This document shows positions 45,132-56,040 of a DNA stretch of 64,000 bases, piece after piece. The notes under the pieces are model-generated. The model was given only the letters and a program-made list of their open reading frames with translations, was not told the origin of the DNA and did no database searches. The position numbers and the translations under genes are program-made. The stretch's first letter is position 1. Each line of letters begins with the position of its first letter. Source of the stretch: Mytilus californianus (taxonomy: Eukaryota; Mollusca; Bivalvia; Mytilida; Mytilidae); NCBI RefSeq assembly GCF_021869535.1, contig NW_026262690.1, forward strand, positions 10,217,501-10,281,500, in the 5' to 3' direction.

Positions 45132-45600
45132 GGGTCTAAATACAGCACTAACAACATTTTCCAAAAGACCTAAAAAGTGAAAAAGTATATTTTAACAAAA
45201 CGTATTTGACTAACAGGTCGAACAACAGATGTTCTTAAACCCTGCTGACTGCCATTGACGATTGCCAAATAAACAGATCACAAGATGTTACAAAATGGAT
45301 CTTTTAAAATTATTAATTTAATACCAATCAGAAAACAATAAACGTGCGAAAAGATGGTATACCGCAGACAGAAGGTGCAAAAATTAGTACACCATATCCG
45401 GATTTCGACAATTAATGTCTCTTCAGTGATGTTAGGGATCGAAACGGTATTTGGAAGGCCATATAATTTACTTCAATTTAGGATAGACTCTTGAATTTTG
45501 AAATCGAAAGTCGAAATATTAGAAATAGGATGAACGGATCATATAAACATGATAAACCCGAAGGAAAAAATAATACAAGCCAAACGAAAAAATATAAACG
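45130..45600 (-). mobile_element. Penelope-like element terminal unit, inverted copy
   Basis: Same sequence family as the array units of 47993-51067, in the same orientation as those and opposite to the coding copy. It contains a hammerhead motif at 45389-45432. It meets the next unit head to head near 45600 at TTTATTTGGCAATCGCC. Confidence 0.75.
45389..45432 (-). ncRNA. Hammerhead ribozyme, type I minimal
   Basis: On the minus strand: helix I ACATCA/TGGTGT (one U-G pair), core CTGAAGA, helix II GACA/TGTC, core GAAA, two-base helix III TC/GA, and cleavage dinucleotide UA. This is the compact architecture described for Penelope-like elements (Cervera and De la Pena). Confidence 0.75.
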
Positions 45601-46375
45601 TTTATTTGGCAATCGCCAATGGCAGTCAGCAGGGTTTAAGAACATCTGCTGTTCGACCTGTTAGTCAAATGCGTTTTGTTAAAATATACTTTTTCACTTT
45701 TTAGGTCTTTTGGAAAATGTTGTTTGTGCTGTATTTAGACCCCTCTATCAAGACATTTGTTTTGCATACACACGTAAAAAGATTGCGGTTTTATTTCCAA
45801 CGCAATCATAGGTTTGAACGTTGTTTTCAATTTAGACTTGTATTATATTTTCCTTTAGGTTTATATGATCCGTTCATCCTATTTCTAATATTTCGACTCT
45901 TCAAAGTTCAAGAGTCTATCCTAAATTAAGGTTAATTATATGGCCTTCCAAATACCGTTTCGATCCCTAACATCACTGAAGAAACATTAATTGTCGAAAT
46001 CCGGATATGATGTACTAATTTTTGCACCTTTTGTTTGCGGTATACCATCTTTTCCGCAAGTTTATTGTTTTCTGATTGGTATTAAATTAATAATTTAAAA
46101 AGATCCATTTTGTTACATCTTGTGATCCGTTTATTTGGCAATCGCCAATGGCAGTCAGCAGGGTTTAAGAAAATCTGTTGTTCGACCTGTTAGTGAAAGG
46201 CGTTTTGTTAAAATATACTTTTTCACTTTTTGTTGTCTTTTGGAAAATGTTGTTTGTGCTGTATTTAGACCCCTCTATCAAGAAATTTGTTTTGCATGCA
46301 CACGTATAAAAAATGCGGTTTTTATCCAACGCAATCATAGGTTTGAACGTTGATTTCAGTTTAGACTTGTTTATA
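45601..46375 (+). mobile_element. Penelope-like terminal repeat, direct copies upstream of coding region
   Basis: GGCAATCGCCAATGGCAGTC occurs at about 45608 and 46136, a period of about 530 bp, so one complete and one partial unit precede the coding fragment in the same orientation. This is the tandem, pseudo-LTR arrangement known for Penelope elements. Short ORFs here (for example 45717-45929 and 46135-46353) are not genes. Confidence 0.75.
45970..46013 (+). ncRNA. Hammerhead ribozyme, plus-strand copy
   Basis: Helix I ACATCA/TGATGT is fully Watson-Crick here, where the minus-strand copies have a U-G pair. CTGAAGA, AACA/TGTC (one pair lost in helix II), GAAA, TC/GA and UA follow. Confidence 0.7.
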
Positions 46376-47345
46376 TATATATCTGACTCTAGGATCACAT
46401 TCTTTGACACTGCTACGCATGTGAAGGCTGGAATCATATTTACAGATCTGTATTGCAAGCCCACAGACAAACATCAATATCTTTCTCCTTTGAGTTGTCA
46501 TCCTAAACATTGCACCAAGAGCATTCCCTATAGCCAGGCTATACGAATAAAACGGATGTGTCCCCCAATGATACTGCAAAAAGGCGACTACAAGACCTAC
46601 GCGATCACCTAAAAAATCGGGGTTACAGAAGAAAAGACATTGAAAAAGGTTTCTCTTGTACCAACAACATCAGCCGAGATGAACTTTTACATAATAAAGA
46701 CAAAAAGGTCAACAAAAGAGTGCCGTTTATGCTGACTTACCATCCCAAATTTGACAAGTTATCACACCTTATCCGCTAAAATTGGAAAGAAATCGAAAAA
46801 CATCTTAAACTATCCAAGATCTTTCCCGAGCCACCTGTACTGGCTTTCCGTAGGCCTAAAAGCCTTAAAGACTTGCTGGTGAAAGCTGATTTATCCTCTA
46901 AATCAAGCTCTTCGTCTGTCGGCTCTTGCAAGGGATGCGGAAACAAACGATGTCTGACTTGCAAGCAAATACTGAATACCCAGGCTTTTAACAGTCATTC
47001 CACTGGTACGGGATACACCATATTTTGCAATGTTAATTGCAAGACTACAAATGCTGTGTATCTCCTACAGTGTAAATGTGGTAAACAGTATGTTGGCTAG
47101 TCAGAACAGCCATTTCATAAACGTATGAACGGCCATCGTAGCGACTATGAATACAAGCCAGACCTTCCTTTTAGTCGACATTTGAGATCCCCTGGCCACA
47201 CTAAGGCATATCTCATTCGACTGACCATTACAATCATAGACCACAACACTGCTTGGTCTAGGGAGGATAGACTCGTTCGGGAAAGATTTTGGATCAGAAA
47301 ATAAAAAAAAACTTTGGCACCAAATGGGATCAATGAAAAGGTGTA
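46376..47345 (+). pseudogene. Penelope-like element (C-terminal GIY-YIG type), 3' part of ORF
   Basis: The plus strand gives 'ITFFDTATHVKAG', 'TDLYCKPTDKHQYLSP', 'SCHPKHCTKSIPYSQA' (end of RT), a helical linker, 'PEPPVLAFRRPKSLKDLLVK', the cysteine-rich 'GSCKGCGNKRCLTCKQ' and then the GIY-YIG nuclease 'NAVYLLQCKCGKQYVG' and 'PFHKRMNGHRSDY', ending 'ERFWIRK' and 'APNGINEK'. This domain order (RT then nuclease) is that of Poseidon/Penelope-type elements, opposite to the Naiads in this window. Broken by a frameshift near 46555, a TAA at about 46778, a TAG at 47098-47100 exactly after YVG (a Glu in relatives) and a shift in an A run near 47303. The RT catalytic part is missing (5' truncation). 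Confidence 0.85.
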
Positions 47346-47992
47346 GTTCTAATTCGCGCAGTGCTTTTCATTTCGGTTATATTTCATATTAATACGCAGC
47401 CTCTGTTGCTATTCCTTTACTTTTGTCAACTCTAAAATTCTAGAATTATACCAGTTTAAATCGTAGGGTGCTATTCATTTGGGATGTATAAGTACGCAGC
47501 CACGTTTAATTACTTAACCTGTTTCAATTTTTTTTTCTTTTTTTCTCTCATCATTTTCAAAATGCTGAAATTCTAGAAATGTACCTGTTCATATCGCACA
47601 TTACTATTTGTGTTAGTATCATACCTATGCAGTCTCTTTTGTAAATACATAAGCTACGTCATTTTTGAAATTTTAGAATTGTACAAGCGTTGTTGTGTTC
47701 GGTTTTAATTGTATAAATTTCAAGATTGTTATAGTTAAATCAGAATAGATTGATATGATTCTTACATCATAATCATACTGATGAAGGATATCTGCTATCC
47801 GAAATATTTATAGATAATTACATTTAATGTTTCCTATTTTTTAATATTGGTGTTGTTTTGTACACTTTTTAGGCGTTTATATAATTTATTTGTTGTGTAA
47901 ATGTATCGTTACTCGTAACGATCCAGCGCCCTCGTAAGAAAGATCGTTGACTAATATCTAGACGTTTCATATATATATATACATATGTATAC
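47346..47992 (+). mobile_element. 3' untranslated region of the Penelope-like element
   Basis: Follows the coding end; ends in (AT)n at about 47970-47990 where the inverted array begins. It contains a second hammerhead-like core at 47779-47815. Confidence 0.55.
47779..47815 (+). ncRNA. Hammerhead-ribozyme-like motif, diverged
   Basis: CTGATGA, helix II GGATA/TATCC around TCTGC, GAAA, a two-base helix III TA/TA around TT, then UA. Helix I (AATCATA against GATAATT) pairs only partly. The 7-bp pair TATGATT/AATCATA just upstream is an alternative fold. Confidence 0.45.
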
Positions 47993-48345
47993 ACAAGTCT
48001 AAATTGAAAACAACGTTCAAACCTATGATTGCGTTGGATAAAAACCACAATTTTTATACGTGTGCATGCAAAACAAATTTCTTGTTAGAGGGGTCTAAAT
48101 ACAGCACAAACAACATTTTCCAAAAAGACCAATAAAGTGAAAAAGTATATTTTAACAAAACGCATTTGACTAACAGGTCGAACAACAAATGTTCTTAAAC
48201 CCTGCTGACTGCCATTGGCGATTGCCAAATAAACGGATCACCGATGTAATAAATGGATCTTAATTATAAATTAAATATTAAACAGAAATGAATAAACTTG
48301 CGGAAAAGATGGTATACCGCAAAAAAAAGGTGCAAAGGATTTTGT

Positions 48346-48389
48346 ACACCATATCCGGATTTCGACAATTAATGTCTCTTCAGTGATGT
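48346..48389 (-). ncRNA. Hammerhead ribozyme, array unit 1
   Basis: ACATCA-CTGAAGA-GACA...TGTC-GAAA-TC.GA-UA-TGGTGT on the minus strand; all core positions intact. Confidence 0.75.
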
Positions 48390-48885
48390 TAGGAATCGAA
48401 ACGGTATTTGGAAAGCCATACAATTTACCTCAATTTAGGATAGACTCTTGAATTTTGAGGAGTCAAAATAGGATGAACGGATCATATAAACCCGAAGTCA
48501 AATATAATACAAGCCCAAACGAAAAAATATAAACAAGTCTAAATTGAAAACAACGTTCAAACCTATGATTGCGTTGGATAAAAACCGCAAATTTGATACG
48601 TGTGCATGCAAAAAAAATTTCTTGTTAGAGCGGTCTAAATACAGCACAAACAACATTTTCCAAAAGACCAAAAAAGTAAAAAAGTATATTTTAACAAAAC
48701 GCAATTGACTAACAGGTCGAACAACAAATGTTCTTAAACCCTGCTGACTGCCATTGGCGATTGCCAAATAAACGGATCACCGATGTAATAAATGGATCTT
48801 AATTATAAATTTTATACTAAACAGAAAACAATAAACTTGCGGAAATGATGGTATACCGCAAAAAAAAAGGTGCAAAGGTTTTTGT

Positions 48886-48929
48886 ACACCATATCCGGAT
48901 TTCGACAATTAATGTCTCTTCATTGATGT
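48886..48929 (-). ncRNA. Hammerhead motif, array unit 2 (core mutated)
   Basis: As unit 1, but CTGAAGA has become ATGAAGA, so self-cleavage is probably lost. Confidence 0.6.
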
Positions 48930-49424
48930 GAGGAATCGAAACGGTATTTGGAAAGCCATACAATTTACCTCAATTTAAGATAGACTCTTGAATTTTGAGG
49001 AGTCAAAATAGGATGAACGGATCATATAAACCCGAAGGCAAATATAATACAAGCCCAAACGAAAAATATAAACAAGTCTAAATTAAAATCAACGTTCAAA
49101 CCTATGATTGCGTTAAATAAAAACCGCAATTTTTATACGTGTGCATGCAAAACAAATTTCTTGTTAGAGCGGTCTAAATACAGCACAAACAACATTTTCC
49201 AAAAGACCAAAAAAAGTGAAAAAGTATATTTTAACAAAACGCATTTGACTAACAGGTCGAACAACAAATGTTCTTAAACCCTGCTGACTGCCATTGGCGA
49301 TTGCCAAATAAACGGATCACCGATGTAATAAATGGATCTTAATTATAAATTTAATACTAAACAGAAAACACTAAGCTTGCGGAAAAGATGGTATACCGCA
49401 AAAAAAAGGTGCAAGGGTTTTTGT

Positions 49425-49468
49425 ACACCATATCCGGATTTCGACAAGTAATGTCTCTTCAGTGATGT
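49425..49468 (-). ncRNA. Hammerhead ribozyme, array unit 3
   Basis: All core positions intact; one change in the helix II loop. Confidence 0.75.
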
Positions 49469-49963
49469 TAGGAATCGAAACGGTATTTGAAAAGCCATAC
49501 AATTTACCTCAATTTAAGATAGACTCTTGAATTTTGAGGAGTCAAAATAGGATGAACGGATCATATAAACCCGAAGGCAAATATAATACAAGCCCAAACG
49601 AAAAAATATAAACAAGTCTAAATTGAAAACAACGTTCAAACCTATGATTGCGTTGGATAAAAACCGCAATTTTTATACGTGTGCATGCAAAACAAATTTC
49701 TTGTTAGAGGGGTCTAAATACAGCACAAACAACATTTTCCAAAAGACCAAAAAAGTGAAAAAGTATATTTTAACAAAACGCAATTGACTAACAGGTCGAA
49801 CAACAAATGTTCTTAAACCCTGCTGACTGCCATTGGCGATTGCCAAATAAACGGATCACCGATGTAATAAATGGATCTTAATTATAAATTTAATACTAAA
49901 CAGAAAACAATAAACTTGCGGAAAAGATGGTATACCGCAAAAAAAAGGTGCAAAGGTTTTTGT

Positions 49964-50007
49964 ACACCATATCCAGATTTCGACAATTAATGTCTCTTCA
50001 GTGATGT
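49964..50007 (-). ncRNA. Hammerhead ribozyme, array unit 4
   Basis: Core intact; the helix III loop is TG instead of CG, keeping the TC/GA pairs. Confidence 0.75.
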
Positions 50008-50504
50008 TAGGAATCGAAACGGTATTTGGAAAGCCTTACAATTTACCTCAATTTAAGATAGACTCTTGAATTTTGAGGAGTCAAAATAGGATGAACGGAT
50101 CATATAAACCCGAAGGCAAATATAATACAAGCCCAAACGAAAAAATATAAACAAGTGTAAATTGAAAACAACGTTCAAACCTATGATTGCGTTGGATAAA
50201 AACCGCAATTTTTATACGTGTGCATGCAAAACAAATTTCTTGTTAGAGGGGTATAAATACAGCACAAACAACATTTTCCAAAAGACCAAAAAAGTGAAAA
50301 AGTATATTTTAACAAAACGCATTTGACTAACAGGTCGAACACAACAAATGTTCTTAAACCCTGCTGACTGCCATTGGCGATTGCCAAATAAACGGATCAC
50401 CGATGTAATAAATGGATCTTAATTATAAATTTAATACTAAACAGAAAACAATAAACTTGCGGAAAAGATGGTATACCGCAAAAAAAAGGTGCAAAGGTTT
50501 TTGT

Positions 50505-50548
50505 TCACCATATCCAGATTTCGACAATTATTGTTTCTTCAGTGATGT
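50505..50548 (-). ncRNA. Hammerhead ribozyme, array unit 5 (weakened)
   Basis: CTGAAGA and GAAA kept. The outermost helix I pair is lost (TGGTGA) and helix II loses its first pair (AACA instead of GACA). Confidence 0.55.
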
Positions 50549-51067
50549 TAGGAATCGAAACGGTATTTAGAAAGCCTTACAATTTACCTCAATTTAAGAT
50601 AGACTCTTGAATTTTGAGGAGTCAAAATAGGATGAACGGATCATATAAACCCGAAGGCAAATATAATACAAGCCCAAACGAAAAAATATAAACAAGTCTA
50701 AATTGAAAACAACGTTCAAACCTATGATTGCGTTGGATAAAAACCGCAATTTTTATACGTGTGCATGCAAAACAAATTTCTTGTTAGAGGGGTCTAAATA
50801 CAGCACAAACAACATTTTCCAAAAGACCAAAAAAGTGAAAAAGTATATTTTAACAAAACGCATTTGACTAACAGGTCGAACAAAAAATGTTCTTAAACCC
50901 TGCTGACTGCCATTGGCGATTGCCAAATAAACGGATCACCGATGTAATAAATGGATCTTAATTATAAATTTAATACTAAACAGAAACAATAAACTTGCGG
51001 AAAAGATGGTATACCGCAAAAAAAAGTTGCAAAGGTTTTTGTACACCATATCCGGATTTCGACAATT

Positions 51068-52469
51068 TGTATACATTTATTTACACACATTTCTTCATTA
51101 ACTGACTAAAATAGCTTGCGCTGTAAGAGTATATAGTAGATGTTTCTTGCATAGAAGAGTTTTGTCTTTTGTATGTCTCAGCTGATCCTGGTGTAGGTTG
51201 CATTTCTGTAAATATCGACAATGCAATTTCTCATAGGAATTCCTTTTACGGCTAAAACTGTACCACTTTTACAATGAAGTATTGAAAAAAATTATATCCT
51301 AGAATGGAAAGTTCATATGCACTACTATTTTTTTCCAAGGTCAAAATATAGGGCTGTGCGGCATATTTTCAATGTTTATATGTCCCGAACTTCTAAGAGT
51401 TTAAACTTACACTAAAATTATGTCCTACTCGTACCTTGACTTAAGGGTTCCCACAGATTTCAATTTGACCAAAATGTATATTTACTGGTAACATTCCCAA
51501 GTTATGTCTCTACGAGATGAAACATAGAGATCATGTATGGGAACCAGTACGTAAACAGAATTAATTTTCTATGAATATTCTATATCTCCCCAAAAGAGGC
51601 GTGGTTTGAGAAACAGCTGTATTTACAAAGTGCAACCTGCAGAAGCTTAACTTCCGAGTTCTCTTTTTATCACTGTGTGTTTCGTATTCACCTAACCTGT
51701 CTATGCTTATAAAGTTCTTGACATGAGAAACACTAGTGTTTACCCCTTCTGCGCTGATATATACTCCAGATTGGTCATTTTTGTCAAACATGGTTTTCAC
51801 GGGACTGCAACCATGCTTGGGTGAGAGAAATCATCCCGAAGATCGACGAAAGACAGTCTTTGATATTTTGAGCACACCTTTTCCATGTTTGAATTTACAA
51901 AATGGGATTCAAAAAAAATTTTGACCTTTGCCCTATCTTCGAAGTATGCTGCATAAGCTTATATTGTGTTTTAACTTTATTTAAAGCATTTGTCATATTA
52001 ATAGAAATGATCTATTTATCTTTTTTGTTTTTTTTTTGTGACGTCGTATGTACCCAAAACGAAAGATAACCTTTGACACATAATGTTTATCAGCATAGTT
52101 ATTAGATTTTATTAGCGAGGAACGAGAAATTGTCAGGGAATATTAATATAATGATTTATTTGTTAAAAAGAGAATTAATGAAGAATAGATTCTGTATTTT
52201 TCAACTTAAAATGTTTACTGGTCTAGGCCAATTTGAGCAGTTGTTAATGGCTAACCATGATAGTGTCATATCACTTTTGTCCAGAGTTTCTTAAATCTCG
52301 CCAATGTCTTCTGTCGTACTACCAGACACAGATGCATTATATATTCTGCGGTTAGGGGTTACGGTAAAATTTGTTTTTTTTCGGAAACATTATATTTTAT
52401 TTGAGTGTTGTTGAGTGATGTTTTTGTCGTCGGACATTTGAATCTTCAATCTGATCTTGTTCCGTAGTT
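51068..52469. other. No gene seen
   Basis: Mixed AT-rich sequence after the array. ORFs of 60-80 codons on both strands lack recognisable motifs. Confidence 0.4.
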
Positions 52470-52665
52470 ACCAAGTCAGGACAATGGCTATTGTTATCTT
52501 ATAGTTCGTTTCTGTGTGTGTTGCATTTTAGTGTTTCTGTTGTGTCTTTGTTCTCCTCTTATATTTGATGTGTTTCCCTCAGTTTTAGTTTGTAACCCGG
52601 ATTTGTTTTTTCTCAATCGATTCATGAATTTCGAACAGCGGTATACTACTGTTGCCTTTATTTCT
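52470..52665 (+). repeat. Repeat B copy
   Basis: 'CCAAGTCAGGACAATGG' (about 52471) to 'GCGGTATACTACTGTTGCC' (about 52639). Confidence 0.65.
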
Positions 52666-52903
52666 CGTACCTCTCTGGTTTCGTGAATGTAGTCCCCATA
52701 TTTGTTCTTATCTGTAATCTAATCATTTGATCATCTTTTTCTACATTTTTTCTATTTTGATGACAATCTCGTTTGATATGACCTTCTTGACCACATTCGA
52801 AACATACGTTATCTGTATGCGGACAGTTTCTTATTATGTTCACGGCTATCGCATCGGTATAAAGGGTGGTCGGTTCTGCTACAGTTTCATAATCACAAAT
52901 CAA
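52658..52903 (-). pseudogene. Zinc-knuckle (CCHC) fragment, probably retroelement gag
   Basis: 81 codons containing 'CFECGQEGHIKRDC', a perfect Cx2Cx4Hx4C nucleocapsid-type zinc knuckle, followed by a basic/Asn-rich tail. The upstream part ('TTLYTDAIAVNIIRNCPHTD') resembles no domain I know. The frame is short and flanked by a repeat B copy that overlaps its end, so it is taken as a fragment. RNA binding is inferred from the knuckle. Confidence 0.5.
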
Positions 52904-54650
52904 TGATAAATTGAGTCAGCGAGCTGATTCTGTTTTTACTTTTGATATCGCTATCGTCAAAGTGTTGTATTATTCTGTCGAAAAGTGAATAATTCTTCCC
53001 TGTAGATTTAAAATCTATTTTGCAACTTTTTAAAATATATACAAATGAAAAAATGCGATTAATGAAAGACAGCACACAAAACATGATAATAAAAAGATTA
53101 GTCTGACATTAGATTGTTTGATTATTGGTCGATCCTTCATGTTGAGATTAAATCGTGATATCACATAAGAAAACAATAGTCAGATAAAAATAAATAGTCA
53201 AAAGTCGGATTTCAAATCGTCCGAGTTTGGTTACAAGATAATCTTGTTCATCCAACTAGTAGCATGATCGGTAGAAGTGAAATCTCGCGCCCTTAGATCT
53301 AATGTAATACACTGATAAAATTGTTAAATGTAGTATTAAAACTGTGATACTGGTTTCACTAGCGGTTATACCATGGTCCCATTATTTACTTAATAATATT
53401 GAAGATGCATTTGTTGTAAATAACAGTTTTAAGTAGTCTTTGTTGGTGAAATCTCTCTAGGTGAATATGGAATCACGGTCGGAATGAATTGTATTCCATA
53501 GATCAATCAATGTATTGACAAAACGTGATTATATATCTATATAGGAATTCGACCAGTCTGACGTACTCGGTGAAATAGCACGCCATCATCATTGTCATGT
53601 GTATATATAAACTGCAATGCATATGTACACTGTCAGTAACAGTATCTGTGAATTGTCGACTTCATTGGATTGTATTTCATTATGGTCTGTTCAATGACTT
53701 CAATTAATGCACGTTCTTACATAACATACAATGTAAAGAAAATTTATGTGGTTTTGACTGGACAAAATATCTCTAGATTAAAATGAACTTCGGTTGGACA
53801 ATGAATGCCATTCTTGTAGTGATACGATTTTTTTGAAAAACATATTATTGTATATCTACATCGTGCCATGAACGTCTGTAAAAAAGCAATCCATCAAAAT
53901 TGTAATGTTGTAGATATAATCTGTGATGTAGATATTTATCAGCAAAAGTATCTGTGAATTGCCATTTCCACGCTATCGTGTGTATTTTTGTCTCCTCGGT
54001 GACTTCAATGATGGAAGTTATTTCAATTAAGTACAATATAGTATCGCTGATCCCAAAGTTTGAATGAACCTCCATGTTCCAAATATGAAATAAACAAAAC
54101 CAATATAACTATGTGCAAACACACCTGGTATTATATAACATACTCTACATAACTCTCAAATCAACAAAAATAGAAAATATATATACGTTAAGCAATACTA
54201 GTAAGAAGTAAATCATATTTCAATCAATCAAACCAAGTTACAAAAATATCTATTAAACGCGATACGTGAACATGATTTGTAATTGATATCTTATTTCCCT
54301 CCGACCGATGCTAGCAGTCGTCTAAACTTGTAGATGTTTGCTCCATGTTGAAATAGTCACTATGACTTTGGGATGTTAGGATATTTTTTCACGATTTGAT
54401 ATAGCATATCCTTTCTAACAGTTACTCATTTGTTTCTAATCGATATCGGTTGCGTAATATAATGCGACAGAAATATTTCCACACCCCTGCCATGTAAATG
54501 AGTTACAAGTCCTAAATAGTACTGTAAATGTTTTGTGTCATATACATATGCATGAAGTTTTTCCCGCGGTCCGTGGAAAAACGTTTTTGGATTTTTTTTG
54601 ACCGAAAGATCTGCGCATTTAAAAAAATAGCCTTCGAAGATGATGGAGGG
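52904..54650. other. No gene assigned; two diverged similar segments
   Basis: Segments around 53560-53720 and 53860-54075 share 'AGTATCTGTGAATTG' and 'TGACTTCAAT' phrases and, on the minus strand, similar readings ('LIEVIEQT' and 'IIEVTEETK', then 'DNDDGVLFHR' and 'NFDGLLFYRR'). They may be an old duplicated exon-like segment, but I cannot name a family. Confidence 0.3.
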
Positions 54651-54654
54651 ATAG

Positions 54655-55160
54655 GCTTATATGACATGAACTTTCTGAATAATGACAACGCTAGATTTGT
54701 AAAAACCAGAAAAGTACTTGATGCCAAAATGAAAAGTTTGATTGCTCAGGGAATAGGTACAGAGGTCAAGCAGGCCTACTCAATTTTGTCATTGCATGGA
54801 AGTATATTATGGGAGAAAGCTTTAGGCATTTTCGGCTCCCACGATGCTGAAAGTTTTCTAAATACTGTATTTTTCTACTGTTGCAAATTTTGTGGACTGC
54901 GTAGCGTAGACGAGCACCGAGAATTGCAGTGTAAACAGTTTAAAGATGGTTTAGAAGAGGCAGGTTCATTCACCTCATCGGGAGACAGTCTAAAACCTAC
55001 AAGGGTGGTATAAGCCTAATGGTCCTGGTGAACAAGAATATAAAACATTATTGCCCGGAAGGTATTTAACCTAGTGAACAAGAATATAAAACATTATTGC
55101 CCGGAAGGTATTTAACCTGGTGAACAAGAATATAAAACATTATTGCCCGGAAGGTATTTA
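54655..55160 (+). pseudogene. DUF3504 / Crypton tyrosine-recombinase-like domain fragment
   Basis: The plus frame reads 'FVKTRKVLDAKMKSLIAQGI', then 'KQAYSILSLHGSILWEKAL', 'LNTVFFYCCKFCGLRSVDEH' and 'ELQCKQFKDG'. This is the order of the DUF3504 domain found in KCTD1-like and ZMYM-type proteins and descended from Crypton recombinases. After 'SFTSSG' the frame shifts; the next frame continues 'IGRQSKTYKGGI' and 'NKNIKHYCPEG', also as in the family. A 46-bp segment carrying the latter is repeated three times, which breaks the frame. The N- and C-terminal parts are absent. Origin as a retro- or DNA-transposon relic or a host exon cannot be settled. Confidence 0.65.
55022..55160. repeat. 46-bp tandem repeat, three copies
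   Basis: CTGGTGAACAAGAATATAAA and the following 26 bases occur three times with one internal difference (CTAGTG in the second copy). The unit length is not a multiple of three, so it shifts frame each time. Confidence 0.85.
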
Positions 55161-55554
55161 ATTTTTATTTTAACGAACGTAGTTGGGCCTCAAACTCGTT
55201 ATCTCTTTTACATATAAATATATTTATTCTTGTCGTTAATGCTCTTACGGAATATGCATGAAATATTTGTCGCTTGACGTCAATAAAAAGAAAAACAAAA
55301 CAAAAATGATGGACAGCAACCAACCACAGCCAGCCAGCATTCTCTCGGAATAAATAAACTGAAAACACTAATGAAAACAATCTGCGCCAAGGCGGGCTTG
55401 ACCGGTAATTTTACAAAGCATTCCAGTAAAAGAACAGATGCTACATAGTTGTATATCGCCGGCGTCGATGAACCAGAGATCGTGAAGAGCACGGGACACC
55501 CATCAGAGAAAGCTGTGCGTAAATACAAGAGATCATCGGATGCGATGCGACTGG
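55161..55554. other. No gene seen
   Basis: Minus-strand ORFs of 71 and 93 codons overlap here but are hydrophobic chance frames without family resemblance. Confidence 0.4.
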
Positions 55555-55775
55555 CATACAAGTGAGAGGTTTAGCTAGCTATAAAACTAGGTTCAATCCA
55601 CCATTTTCTACATAAGAAAATGCCTGTACCAAGTAAGGAATGTGACAGTTGTTATCCATTCGTTTGATGTGTTTGTTTTTTTGATTTTGTCATTTGATTG
55701 GGGACTTTCCTTTTTGAATTTTCCTCGGAGTTCAGTATTTTTGTGATTTTACTTTTTATGTAATATTGGAGAACG
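55555..55775 (+). repeat. Repeat E copy
   Basis: Inverse of 37510-37830: 'CCACCATTTTCTACATAAG' (about 55599), 'GTACCAAGTAAGGAATGTG', 'TTCCTCGGAGTTCAGTA' (about 55720). Confidence 0.55.
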
Positions 55776-55779
55776 TCAG

Positions 55780-56040
55780 TAAATAAAAGCAACAGTAGTA
55801 TACTGCTGTTCAAAGTCATAAATCGATTAAGCGAAAACAAATCCGGGTTACAAACTAAAACCGAGGGAAACATATCAACTATAAGAGAACAACAACGGAA
55901 CAACAAAAACACTAAACTGCAACAAAAACAAACGCCGTATTCCTGACTTGGTACAGGAGATTTTAAGAAAAAATGGTGGATTGAACCTGGTTTTATGGCT
56001 AGCCAAACCTCCAGCTTATATGGTAATGTTAAACATACCG
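55780..56040 (-). repeat. Repeat B copy
   Basis: 'GCAACAGTAGTATACTGCTG' (about 55789), 'AATCCGGGTTACAAACTAAA', 'CTGACTTGGTACAGG' (about 55943). The 175-codon minus ORF at 55652-56179 runs through repeats E and B and is rejected as a gene. Confidence 0.65.

Larger units (their letters stand above)
47993..51067 (-). mobile_element. Tandem array of about 540-bp Penelope-like terminal units
   Basis: Units start with ACAAGTCTAAATTG (or a close variant) at 47993, 48533, 49072, 49612, 50151 and 50692: five complete units of 539-541 bp and a sixth that stops at about 51067. The copies are very similar to each other and inverted relative to the coding fragment. Each complete unit contains a hammerhead motif. 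The repeated ORFs of 62-89 codons are the same chance frame in each unit. Confidence 0.9.

Noticed and set aside
48498..50400. Repeated minus-strand ORFs of 62-89 codons beginning MAIANGSQQGL
   Set aside because: The same chance frame recurs because the 540-bp unit is tandemly repeated; it differs in length between units and has no domain.
47993..51067. CRISPR array or satellite
   Set aside because: Units are 540 bp and homogeneous without spacers; the organism is an animal. The sequence is linked to Penelope-like element ends, so it is element-derived rather than an independent satellite.
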